Shown: piece by piece, positions 33,901 through 44,500 of the stretch | Numbering within the stretch: position 1 is the first letter of the stretch | Layout of the letters: each line of letters begins with the position of its first letter | Assembly: GCA_964058805.1 (NCBI GenBank) | Contig: CAXKVV010000824.1 | Span: 1-64,000, forward strand | Reading direction: 5' to 3' | Source of the DNA: Schoenoplectus triqueter | Taxonomy: Eukaryota; Streptophyta; Magnoliopsida; Poales; Cyperaceae | Length of the DNA stretch: 64,000 nucleotides | Notes under the pieces: model-generated | The model's input: only the letters and a program-made list of their open reading frames with translations | Database searches by the model: none | Told to the model about the DNA's origin: nothing | Program-made: the position numbers and the translations under genes

Positions 33901-36423
33901 ATATATTAATCAATTTCTCTATTTTTAAAATAAATGAAATATTAGAAATAAAATATTATATATATATATTTTATATTAATCAGTTTCTCTAATTAATAAC
34001 AGGATAATATTAATAAATATATAAATATATGTTAATTAATATCCCTATGGAAAAAGATAAATAAAAGAATATTAGAATATAATATTAAATATATTATATA
34101 TATCATATATTAATCAATTTCTCTATTTTAAATTAAATGATTTGATGATTAAATCCATAAACTCGAAATGTAAATAGAGAATGAACGATAAACACAACTA
34201 AACGGATCGATGTGCGAGAAACTAAAATTTCCGACACCGCGTATATGCAGCAGAAATGCTGCTGAAATTTTCAAGAAAGGACGATAACACCCGAACAAAC
34301 GCTTAATTAAATTATCAATCTAATTTAATTATTAATTGTGAAATAAATCAAGTTAAAACTAATGAACGTCTAATTTAAATTAAAATAGGTGATATAGTCG
34401 ACTCGGATCCACTCGCGGAGTACGAGGTCACTCCCGACCAGACGTACGCAGACACCGACCCCGAGGCCGGTGTTCTACCTCCGGAGTAGAGCGACTTCGC
34501 GATCCTCGCCAGCACTCTCAGGTACGGTTTCCTGGGATTTGATTTCCTTTCTTCAGAAATAGGAACCCAAACCGAAAAATAAAATGTTGTTAAAAATAAA
34601 TCTGAATTGCGGTGTTTTTTGACCAAAAATGATTAGAGACTGAATCTGACCTGTCATATGCACCCGGTAAAATTGACCAGCATATTTGAGACATACCCGC
34701 ATTTACATGTCATATCATGTCATATTGCACGTAGACAGGATAGGAGTAGGATCCGGGAAATAGTCCCGAGATAGGATCAGATAGAATTAAATAATTCAAG
34801 TTGTAGATTATAATTACTAGGAAAATATTATTACTATCACTAATTATTAATTAAGTCAGGTAGTTAATCATGCATTAAATGCATGGGAGTGCTGAGAGGC
34901 GGATTGGGTAATTCTCAGTCGGAGTTGCCTTGCATAACCAGACCGTTGTGGTTACGTACGGTGACCCATAGGCCCGTGGGACCCACCGGTCTGTATATGC
35001 ACTGCGCATCCTCGCCTGTCGGGTTATCCACCGATCCCGTCATTTGGCGGGTTCGGCTGTGTCGGAGTGTTTTCTTTTGATCTTTATTATATTTCTTATT
35101 ATTATTCTTTATATGATTAAATTTTTAATCCAAATTTGAGCGATTTAGGATACCGTGTACTTCAGTGTTTAGTGTGGGCGGCCATATCCGAGACTGGAAT
35201 CTATTTCGTGATACTATATTATTATATTTATCCGGCTTATTTAGGATCCTAGTATTGTCCGAAGGGCTTTCTCCTTTGGCCCTTAGTTGGTACAGAGAAA
35301 GTCGGGATGCGGTCCGCTGACCTTAGTGGGTACAGTGTAGGCTCCCATTTGTTTATATTCGCCTTGATACTTTTACGGGATGCGGTCCTCTGACCCTTGG
35401 TTGGTCCAGTGTAGGCTCCCATTTGTTTCCGTTTTGTTAATTCACGGGTAGTTATCTCCTTTTTACGATATGGCAACTGAAGACATACTATATCCATTGG
35501 CTTATATTTTGTAAGGTAAATTACCAGATTCAGCAGACCAGAGTACGTGCTTATAGCCGTTCACTCTCCTAGGGCGTTATCGCCCCGGGAGCCCGAATTG
35601 TCGTTTGTGCAGCGTTGTCGCTGCACAAACATAAAGTCCTAAGTTAGTAAGTTGGGCCCTGGTTGTGCCCGCTTAGGCAAGGCCCGAGTTAGTAAGTTGG
35701 GCCCTGGTTGTGCCCGCTCGGGATGGATCTGGCATATTTATAAATCTGGGTATTTATTACGGGTGTTTGATTCTCGTACCTTATGTATTACATTTTATTC
35801 TTATTTCCACAAAAATTTTTCTATTTCGGGTTTCTTTATCATATCATGTCATTATCATGTAGGTCAAATGTGCATAATAATATTATTATATTTACTTAAC
35901 AATATTATGCTGCATTTCAAACATCAGTATCGGTTTTTGGGTCCAGTCTAGGAAAGAAGATCAAATCTTAAGGCTGGATCTAAATCCGTACTGAGTAATC
36001 TTATAAAATTACTCACGTTTCCACGGTGGATGTGGGATCCAGGTATTTTCAGGTTCGGGATTTTTGCTAGAATGAGTGCTAGGGACAGTCCTGCGCGATG
36101 ACAGGGATGCTTCGCCGCATGTGCATGTGAGCCGGGTAGTCAGATAGGATCCATCGGGTTTTTGAGTTTTACTTCTTGCTTTTGGGTTTTTATTTGAGAG
36201 ATTGCTGCCCATTCCGATGGAGCTAGCCCCCGCCTATGTAGGCGTTGTATTCTCTTTGTTCATTCTGGACTGTATGGTCATGTATATTTTTATTATTATT
36301 ATTGTTTTGTTTATTCTGTGATTGCTTTATTTTATTCATTTAGCCTTCCGTACGCACGTCTCGTCGTGCGTACGTGGCGGGATTAACACCCCTAATCCGT
36401 TTCATTTATTCTGGGGTGTGACA
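30970..36423 (+). repeat. 5' LTR of the chromovirus (5454 bp)
   Basis: U3 contains CT-rich tracts (31455-31690) and a TATA box at 31862-31870. Everything after about 31.9 kb would be R/U5 leader, about 4.5 kb. Notable parts: the CTGGTA-rich kilobase (32070-33065); a cluster of stems at 33527-33668; an AT-rich stretch (33700-34340); a GC-rich exon-like island (34389-34521); a partial tandem duplication around 35305-35430 (GGGATGCGGTCC...GTAGGCTCCCATTTG, twice); and a 45-bp-period duplication at 35643-35718 (GTTAGTAAGTTGGGCCCTGG, twice). Three stem-loops crowd the last 80 bases. Confidence 0.95.
31862..31870 (+). promoter_or_regulatory. LTR promoter TATA box
   Basis: TATATAAAT downstream of CT-rich tracts and upstream of a transition to leader-like sequence. 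The same box is present in the 3' LTR at about 42488-42494. It is the best candidate for the element promoter; the start site itself is not visible. Confidence 0.55.
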
Positions 36424-36431
36424 TCCTTCGG

Positions 36432-36443
36432 TGGTATCAGAGC
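36432..36443 (+). other. Primer-binding site (initiator tRNA-Met)
   Basis: TGGTATCAGAGC, 8 bases after the 5' LTR end, is the standard plant retrotransposon binding site complementary to the 3' end of initiator tRNA-Met. It primes minus-strand cDNA synthesis. Confidence 0.93.
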
Positions 36444-36762
36444 ATGGAATTTATAATCCGATTCAATATAAACCATGCTGGGATAACGTGTAAGGAATCC
36501 CGGGATACGAATAAAATAAACAAAACAATAATGAGTACGTGACTTAGGTTGTGAGGGTAGGTCAAGGAAAAAGGGGGAGGCGTCGCACGACTATACGGTC
36601 GTGACTTCGCTGATCCTGCGGATCCCACCGCTCAAAGTGAGTAACATGTCATGAGTATATGTAGAATAAAAAATTGGTAGAGGAATTTAGTGAACCCTAA
36701 GTGATACTTACGGGATTTATTCTTTTCTTTTCCCCAGATTTTTGTGTTTCATTCGGTCGGCC

Positions 36763-37581
36763 ATGGTGCACTCATCCTCAGGAGGTCGCGATCCTCGGAG
36801 ACCTCGCACCCGTGCTCAGGGCCGGCTAGAGCTACCCCCACCAGATCCACAGCCCTCACGCCCGCTTACGAGTGAGGGTCATGTGGCCCACGATACCGTC
36901 AGTTCCACGCACCGTCCGCACCCCTCTGATGAGCATGGTACCCCATCTCCACTGTCTCCCCCGGTCACTTCTCCCGGGACCCATACGCGCAGAGCGGCTC
37001 CCAGTACCCCGTCACCTGTGGATCCGCCACAGCCTGCGGCCCCGCCGCAGCCTATCTTATTCACCCCCGGGACTGACCCGGCCCAGCTCATGCAAGCCTT
37101 CTTTTCTGGGCTGGCGCAGTTTACCTCTCAGGCGAGCGCTGCGGGACAGACGACACAGGATCCGTTTGTCTCTGCGTTGCGGGAGTTTGAGCGCCATCAT
37201 ACACCCCGGTATGATGGTAGCGGCGGGTACGACGCTGCTGAGGAGTGGCTTGCAGCAGTACAGGTCACTTTTCGTCTCTCGCGTACTCCCGAGACCTACC
37301 TGGCCGAGCTAGCGACCACCCTATTGGATCGCGACGCTCGCCACTGGTGGACCTCCCAGGAGCCTCAGTTTGAGGGTGGAGTTCGAGCCATGTCGTGGGA
37401 GCGTTTCTCCGACATATTTCGGGCTCGCTTCATGGGAGAGCACCAGTTATCTGTGCTCCGATACAGGTTCGAGGCGCTGACACAGGGTTCTCGGACAGCT
37501 CGTCAGTATGGAGAGTTATTCATTCGACTCTCTCGTTACGCACCCGAGCTAGTCGCGGATCCAGCGCGACGCCGAGCCTGA
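36763..37581 (+). CDS. gag: Chromovirus Gag, interrupted by in-frame TGA
   Basis: The first ATG after the leader is 36763 (MVHSSSGGRDPRRP). Residues 1-110 or so are Pro/Arg/Ser-rich. From about residue 147 there is a retrotransposon Gag capsid domain (PRYDGSGGYDAAEEWLAAV, then a MSWERFSDIFRARFMG segment and RYRFEALTQGSRTARQY). The frame meets TGA at 37579-37581, before the CCHC zinc knuckle. The knuckle lies downstream in the same frame ([15 protein letters not shown] at about 37885), so the stop cuts Gag rather than separating Gag from Pol. Either this copy cannot make a full polyprotein or the stop is read through. A pyrimidine-rich AG (tcttttcttttccccag, ending 36736) lies 26 bases upstream of the ATG and looks like a splice acceptor. 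Confidence 0.88.
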   Translation: MVHSSSGGRDPRRPRTRAQGRLELPPPDPQPSRPLTSEGHVAHDTVSSTHRPHPSDEHGTPSPLSPPVTSPGTHTRRAAPSTPSPVDPPQPAAPPQPILFTPGTDPAQLMQAFFSGLAQFTSQASAAGQTTQDPFVSALREFERHHTPRYDGSGGYDAAEEWLAAVQVTFRLSRTPETYLAELATTLLDRDARHWWTSQEPQFEGGVRAMSWERFSDIFRARFMGEHQLSVLRYRFEALTQGSRTARQYGELFIRLSRYAPELVADPARRRA

Positions 37582-40500
37582 TTTATTCGAGGACTTCAGC
37601 CGGCTCTGGCTAGTGTCCTCGACATCTACCCTGGTACTTCGGTGGAGTTTCTGATGGATAAGGCCGAGTACCAGGAGAGCCTCATTGGAGCGCGGGCTGC
37701 GGCCCGCAACATCCGACCCCGTTTCGAGGGTGTCTCCACCTCGCTCCCTCCGCCGCGACCCTCTGCCCCCATACCACCCCGTAGGCCCCCGCTGCACCCA
37801 CAGAGATACCAGCCGTACCCTCAGAGGTCCCCGCAGTACCCACCGAGACCCCAGCATGCCCCGCCGAGACCTCGCCCCGGTTTGTGTCATTCGTGCCAGC
37901 AGCCGGGACACTGGGCACCCGACTGCCCACTCAGGGTTTCCCGACCGACCCCGGGAGCCATATCGGCGCCTCCTCGACCAGCAGGAGGACGTGGAGCATC
38001 TATCCCGCCCCGAGGCGGAGGACGAGGACAGGCGTCTCGCCCTGTCGCTCGAGTACATGCCGTCGTGGCTGACGAGGCCGCGCCAGAGGCGGATGTGGAG
38101 CAGCTATGCTATGAGGATCCCGTCGATGCCGAGCTTATTGCAGGTATGGTGTACATCTCTGACAGCCCTGCTTTTGTACTTATAGATACGGGGGCTAGTC
38201 ATTCATTCGTTTCGTCACTATTTATCGCGTCACGAGAGTGGCCTACCGAGATCAGGACACGAGCCATGGAGGTACAGACGCCACTAGGGAGGACCGCTAT
38301 CGTCGACCGGATCTGTCGCGGACGTTTGGTTAGGATCGCGGGTAGGGACCTAGTAGTAGACCTTACTGTTCTCGACATGCGAGACTTCGACGTACTTCTC
38401 GGACTCGATTGGTTGACGCGACACCGCGCCGTAGTCGACTGTGAGCGACGCAGTGTGAGGTTCGGTGACGAGACGTCAGAGCCTTTCTATTTCCGAGGGA
38501 AGAAGCCAGGTACGAGAGTGCCGATTATATCCGCCCTTCAGGCAAAACATCTCATGTCAGCGGGATGTGAGTATTACCTGGCGTCTGTTGCAGTTACGGA
38601 CGCCAAGGAGGTGGATATGTCGACTGTTTCCGTTGCGAGAGAGTATCCCGACGTCTTTCTGGACGAGCTACCCGGCTTACCGCCGCCACGTGACGTAGAG
38701 TTCTGCATCGAGCTTCAGCCGAGCACGACGCCCGTCGCACGCGCCCCGTACCGGATGGCACCCGCAGAGCTACGGGAGTTGAAGATTCAGTTGGAGGAGT
38801 TACTGGAGAAGGGATTTATACGTCCGAGCACCTCCCCTTGGGGTGCTCCAGTCTTGTTCATCCGCAAGAAGGACGGTACCCTACGTCTATGCATAGACTA
38901 TAGGGAGCTCAACAAGGTCACAGTGCCCAACAGGTATCCGATACCTCGTATCGATGACCTGTTCTATCAGCTACAGGGTTCACAGGTATATTCCAAGATC
39001 GACCTACGATCTGGATACCATCAGCTGACCATTAGGGCTAGTGATGTCCCGAAGACTGCCTTCCGTACGCGATACGGTCACTACGAGTTCTTAGTTATGT
39101 CATTTGGTTTGACGAACGCCCCCGCGTATTTCATGAGCCTTATGCACAGGGTGTTCTCAGACTATCTAGACCAGTTCGTAGTAGTTTTCATTGATGATAT
39201 ACTCGTCTATTCGCGTAGTCGGGACGAGCACGCGCGCCATCTGAGACTGACTCTGCAGCGGTTGAGAGAGCACAAGCTATATGCCAAGCTCTCGAAGTGC
39301 GAGTTTTGGCTCGAGCAGGTCGGATTCCTTGGACACATTATATCCAGGGATGGACTTGCGGTGGACCCGCAGAAGATTTCGGCGATCACAGAGTGGAGAC
39401 CCCCTACGACTCAGACTGAGGTGCGTAGTTTCTTAGGACTCGCTGGGTACTACCGGCGATTCGTAGAGGGATTCTCCGTACTCGCCGCACCATTGACCCA
39501 GCTGTTGCAGAAGGGAGTCAAATTTGAGTGGACTCCCGAGCGACAGCAGAGCTTCGAGGAGCTCAAGAGACGTCTCGTCTCTGCGCCCATTCTAGCCATG
39601 CCGGTGCCCGACACGGAGTATTCGGTCTATACCGATGCATCCCGGCTTGGACTCGGGTGCGTCTTGATGCAGGAGGGGCACGTCATTGCCTACGCGTCAC
39701 GACAGCTTAAGACCCATGAGAGGAACTATCCGACTCATGATTTGGAGTTGGCCGCCGTGATCTTCGCATTGAAGATCTGGCGTCATTACCTCTATGGAGC
39801 GAAGTGCAAGATCTTCACCGATCATAAGAGCCTCAAGTATGTCTTTACGCAGAAGGAGCTCAATTTGAGACAGAGGCGATGGCTGGAGTTGATGAAGGAT
39901 TACGAGCTGAAGATCCTTTATCACCCCGGCAAGGCCAATGTAGTGGCTGACGCTTTGAGTCGCAAGAGTAGCGCGAACCTTGCGACTCTGATCACTGAGC
40001 AGCACCAATTGATTGAGGACATGCGACGACTGGATCTCGTCATGACTGTTTCGGACGCGCCATCCACCTCCACCTCGATCGACATTGCCACGGCAGCGCC
40101 ATTGAGCATACGACCCACGTTACGAGACGAGATACGACTCGCACAGCCTTCCGATCCACTTTTGGCGAAGTACATCGCTAGTGTACCTCAGGGCACCGCA
40201 CCGCGATTCCACATCGCTGACGATGGAGCTCTTATGTTTGACGATCGCCTGTGCGTACCTAAGGACCCAGATCTCAAGAGCAAGATCTTGACAGAGGCCC
40301 ACGACTCGGGATACGCTATCCATCCAGGAGAGACCAAGATGTATCAGACCCTCAAGAGACACTTCTGGTGGAAGAAGATGCACAAGGAGATAGCCCAGTA
40401 CGTGGCTAGGTGTCTCGTATGTCAGAAGGTTAAGGCCGACCGTAGGAGGCCGGCTGGACTGATACAGCCCCTACCGAAGTCACAGCGCAAGTTCGACATC

Positions 40501-41550
40501 ATCACGATGGATTTTGTGACGGGGCTGCCCAGGACGCGACTGGGGCACAACGCAGTTTGGGTTATAGTCGACACGCTTACCAAGGTCGCACACTTCATTC
40601 CCTTTCGATTAGGGACATCGGCCGAGGACATGGGGAGATTGTACTTAGCATGGCAGTACCGACATCACGGAGTGCCGACGCGGATCGTCTCTGATCGTGA
40701 CCCACGCTTTACGTCTCGGTTTTGGGGGAGATTCCAGGAGGCCCTCGGGACGACGCTCAGTTTCAGCACCGCTTTCCATCCGCAGACCGACGGACAGTCC
40801 GAGCGTACGATCCAGACTCTCGAGGACATGCTACGCGCCTGCGCACTCACGATGAGTGGAGATTGGGAGCTGCACCTCAGCTTGTCAGAGTTCGCGTATA
40901 ACAACAGCTATCACGCTTCGATCGGTATGTCCCCTTTCGAGGCGCTCTACGGACAGCCAGTACGTACCCCCGTATGCTGGGGACCCGCCGGCACGTACGA
41001 GCCTACGACATCCGAGATGGTCAACGAGAGTCATGCCACCGTCAGGTTGATCCATGAGCGTTTACGCGCGGCACAGGACCGACAGAGACGCTACGCGGAC
41101 CCCAAGAGACGCGACTTCCAGCTGACCGTGGGCGAGCACGCGCTACTGAGGGTCTCGCCCACCAAGGGCGTTATGAGGTTCGGAGTCAAGGGAAAGCTCG
41201 CACCACGATATATTGGACCGTTCCTGATTCTCGAGCGAGTTGGACCTGCAGCATATCGACTTGCTCTGCCGCCTTCGCTCGCTGGCGTACACAACGTCTT
41301 CCATGTATCACAGTTGAGACGTTACGTATCCGACCCTTCCCACGTCTTGGAGGTCGAGCCTCTTCATGTGGAGCCGGACTTATCTTACAGAGAGCGACCG
41401 TTACGCATACTAGACACACAGGTGACCCAGCTCCGGAGACGATCTATTCCTCGAGTCCTTGTGCAGTGGGAGCATCATTCGCCACGAGAGGCTACTTGGG
41501 AGCTCGAGAGCGAGATGCGCGAGAGTCACCCCGAGCTGTTCACGACGTGA
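37582..41550 (+). CDS. pol: Chromovirus Gag C-terminus and Pol polyprotein
   Basis: Open in the same frame as gag from after the TGA to TGA 41548-41550; the first Met is at 37642. Numbered from that Met: zinc knuckle CHSCQQPGH (about 82-95); aspartic protease [10 protein letters not shown] (about 179); reverse transcriptase with [20 protein letters not shown] (about 415) and catalytic FIDD (about 517); RNase [12 protein letters not shown] (about 662); integrase HHCC zinc-binding region (about 893-927) and the catalytic D, D, E set in MDFVTG, SDRDPRF and GQSERTIQ (about 951-1055); and a C-terminal chromodomain ([19 protein letters not shown], about 1266-1285). All catalytic residues seen are retained and there is no frameshift. 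Codons are GC-rich compared with flanking DNA. The long antisense frames here are shadows. Confidence 0.95.
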   Translation, partial: FIRGLQPALASVLDIYPGTSVEFLMDKAEYQESLIGARAAARNIRPRFEGVSTSLPPPRPSAPIPPRRPPLHPQRYQPYPQRSPQYPPRPQHAPPRPRPGLCHSCQQPGHWAPDCPLRVSRPTPGAISAPPRPAGGRGASIPPRGGGRGQASRPVARVHAVVADEAAPEADVEQLCYEDPVDAELIAGMVYISDSPAFVLIDTGASHSFVSSLFIASREWPTEIRTRAMEVQTPLGRTAIVDRICRGRLVRIAGRDLVVDLTVLDMRDFDVLLGLDWLTRHRAVVDCERRSVRFGDETSEPFYFRGKKPGTRVPIISALQAKHLMSAGCEYYLASVAVTDAKEVDMSTVSVAREYPDVFLDELPGLPPPRDVEFCIELQPSTTPVARAPYRMAPAELRELKIQLEELLEKGFIRPSTSPWGAPVLFIRKKDGTLRLCIDYRELNKVTVPNRYPIPRIDDLFYQLQGSQVYSKIDLRSGYHQLTIRASDVPKTAFRTRYGHYEFLVMSFGLTNAPAYFMSLMHRVFSDYLDQFVVVFIDDILVYSRSRDEHARHLRLTLQRLREHKLYAKLSKCEFWLEQVGFLGHIISRDGLAVDPQKISAITEWRPPTTQTEVRSFLGLAGYYRRFVEGFSVLAAPLTQLLQKGVKFEWTPERQQSFEELKRRLVSAPILAMPVPDTEYSVYTDASRLGLGCVLMQEGHVIAYASRQLKTHERNYPTHDLELAAVIFALKIWRHYLYGAKCKIFTDHKSLKYVFTQKELNLRQRRWLELMKDYELKILYHPGKANVVADALSRKSSANLATLITEQHQLIEDMRRLDLVMTVSDAPSTSTSIDIATAAPLSIRPTLRDEIRLAQPSDPLLAKYIASVPQGTAPRFHIADDGALMFDDRLCVPKDPDLKSKILTEAHDSGYAIHPGETKMYQTLKRHFWWKKMHKEIAQYVARCLVCQKVKADRRRPAGLIQPLPKSQRKFDIITMDFVTGLPRTRLGHNAVWVIVDTLTKVAHFIPFRLGTSAEDMGRLYLAWQYRHHGVPTRIVSDRDPRFTSRFWGRFQEALGTTLSFSTAFHPQTDGQSERTIQTLEDMLRACALTMSGDWELHLSLSEFAYNNSYHASIGMSPFEALYGQPVRTPVCWGPAGTYEPTTSEMVNESHATVRLIHERLRAAQDRQRRYADPKRRDFQLTVGEHALLRVSPTKGVMRFGVKGKLAPRYIGPFLILERVGPAAYRLALPPSLAGVHNVFHVSQLRRYVSDPSHVLEVEPLHVEPDLSYRERPLRILDTQVTQLRRRSIPRVLVQWEHHSPREATWELESEMRESHPELFTT

Positions 41551-41579
41551 GTTTTCGTTTCGAGGACGAAACTTATCTT

Positions 41580-41592
41580 TAGGGGGGAGAAA
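41580..41592 (+). other. Polypurine tract
   Basis: AGGGGGGAGAAA immediately before the 3' LTR at 41593 primes plus-strand DNA synthesis. It sits about 30 bases after the pol stop, following the FRGRN-like DNA TCGAGGACGAAAC. Confidence 0.85.
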
Positions 41593-44500
41593 TGTTAAAC
41601 CGCGAAATTTTAATTAAGGAATAATGACAATTAAGGCAATAATTTAACGTAACTTAAATAATAGCTTAACTCAATGTTAAACGGAACATATACGAAAATA
41701 ATAATAATAATAATGAAAATATTAAATAAAAATCACAAATTCTTAATTTCAATCAAGAAATAACGTAACACACTAAGTTAAAAACTAAAAAAAAAACCTA
41801 ATAATCTAAATTAAATTAATTTATGGTATGAATTATAAATAAAGAAATGAAGATCAATCTTATTTACGAAACTACCCAAGGATCAAATGAATAATCGTTT
41901 AAAACAAATTAAATTAAGTCAAAGAATTTAAAATTTTAAAATAAATATAATCAAAACATTGATAATGATTTCCATAACAAAGTATTAAAATTTTCTAAAT
42001 TGAATAATTAAATACGAGTAGAAAACTGATTTCCACACATAAATGACCATAATATTTCGGCCACAGAAGATCCTACTACCTACTGCTCTCTCTCTCTTCT
42101 TTAAACCTTTCATTTAATATCGTTCTCTCTCTCCTCTCTCCCCAGCGCAAAACCGTCCCCTCACATTTACTCTCTCCCGCTCCCTCTGTCGAGTCGCCTC
42201 TCTGTCTTTTCCTTCCATCTTTTCTCCTGCCTTTGCTTTCTCCGTCGAGCTCTCTCTCTCTCCCATTTTGTTCTCGCCTCTTTCCTCTCTTGTGTTCTTG
42301 CCCTACCGACTCTGACCTATTTTCTCTCCCTCGGATGAGGGGCTCACTGCAACCCTGGACTTTCCGTCCTCTTGCTCCGTGCTAAGCCTGCGCTGGCTGT
42401 CCCGTCAGCCGCGAAACCTGTCATCCCTAATGATCGTTGCTAGCCACTTGGCCACTGGTTGCCCTGACCTAACCCCCTCTATATATATATAAATCCCGAG
42501 CGTGCGCCTCTCTCTCCCCTTCTGCTGCCTATCTCATGCGTTGAGAACTTGGAAATTTTAGAAATTTAACTGATAAGAACAGATAGAGCAAAAAAAAAGA
42601 AAGGGGTTCGAAAGGGAAGGGAGAGGTGGTGGCCGGGAGTTCACTGAGGCGTCGACCTTTGCCTTGTGCTTTACCCTTCTACTGCCTGTGGGATCTTTTT
42701 ACTGGTAAAAACCCTACTCTTGTTGCCTTCGTTCCTTTTCTGGTAAACTTAGCTTCCTTGCTTGTTGATCTGATTTTTCCTCTGATTCTGGTAAACCCTA
42801 GATTCTCGTTACTGGTTCTTTTGCTAATTAAGTCGGTTGGCTTGATTGAAATTTTTATGGGAGGTTGTTGTGAACCCTGGTACACTGGTACCCTTGGTAC
42901 CAGTGAGGCGGGGCTGACTCTCTATGCTGTCTTTTGCCTGCTGAGTTGAGCCTGGTTATTTGCTTATCGCTGGGATCTGAGTTGTTGCTTGTTGAGTACT
43001 ATCCTTTCTGCCCCTTGTTGGTCTCTGTGATTTGTTCTTGCCCTTTTCTGGTATCTACCCTACTGGTAGAACAGCCCCCCTCCTCTGTGGACTGATACTG
43101 GTACTGATTTCGGGGTTGGGCTATTTTCTTGTGTTGTTGCTGGTAATGGGATTGCTTGATTTTTTTGTTTGTCAGACTTGCTAAGTTGCCTCTGAAATGA
43201 CCTTGGTACACTGGTACCATTCAGTACCAGTGAAGTGAGGCATTTGCCCTGTGCCCTTTTTATCTCCCATGTGGGTTGTACCTCTTGAACTGGTGCTGGT
43301 TTGATTGATGGTTTTGTTTGTGTTGCTAATTTATTATGCTGCTGATACTGTCTCTGGTTTTCTTGGCTTATCTGACCTTATTTCATATGATGGTTTACTG
43401 GTAAATTAGGGGTGAGTTTGGGCCTCTAATGCTCTGTTGATTGTTTGATTGTGTGTGTGCCTATCTTGCCCTAATCACTGCTTGATGTCTGATTCTGGTT
43501 TTCTGAGGCTGTCCCTGGCTTACTTTACTGGTACTGGCCTGATTGAATGTAGTAGTTACCCAAATTTTTGAACCACCCCTTGTGTTATGCTGGTCAGTCA
43601 GGTGATGATGGTTATTGTTATGATTGTGCACTGTTTGGTTGTTTCTGAAATATCCCCCAGCTGACCCTTGGTACACTGGTACCAGTGATGTGAGGGTCAG
43701 AGAGGTGGGCTGTGTCTGTTTGTGCCTTTTGGTTCGGCTTGGCCTGTATGCGCCCTAATCCTACACTTGTTGCCTCCTTGATTTGGTTGTTGTGCATGCC
43801 CTCGGTTGTCTACCGTAAACTTGTGGCCCAGTTGCTCATTTTTAATTGTGGCTCTGATTTGTCTATTGCCTCGAGATAGTATTATGTTAATTGGGCTATT
43901 GGATTAAGCAGGAAAATTTAGATAAATGGACCCTTGGATTAAATGAAGGCCTTAGGAGAAATGAGAAATTGACCCCAAATATAATAACCAGGATTTAAAA
44001 TAACTAGATTTTGTTGAGCCGACTAATTTAAATTAATTAACTTAAAACATTAATTAGGAATTAGAAATACTTCAATAAGGCCCAATAATTTAAAATTGTC
44101 TCAAGACAATAAAAGTGAGTAAATTAAAAATGTGACTATATAAATTGGAAGCCGCCCCGAAAGGTTAGGCGGTACCCATTATTAACAACGTAAACTTAAA
44201 GAACGGGAAATGATTATATTCCCTGACTGCCCCCGATTCGGGATATCGGTGCTTTGGCACCAATGATTTGATAGTCAGCGTATGATCCCGAACATTAAAA
44301 CACCAACACATAAATAATATAACAACTTTTCTTTACTTTTGTTTTATTTATTTTTCGTTCATTTTATTCATTTCTTTTTCTTTTATTTTATTTCTTCTTA
44401 TTTTACTTTTATTTTTAAAACTATTTTCCCTAACTTATAAAAACCTAATAATAATAATTATATATAATAAAGAAACTATATAAATTAAAAGCATAGTAAA

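Noticed and set aside
37549..38058. 169-residue antisense frame and similar frames opposite or out of phase with gag-pol
   Set aside because: Shadows of the GC-rich polyprotein coding sequence; the sense frame has all retroelement domains.
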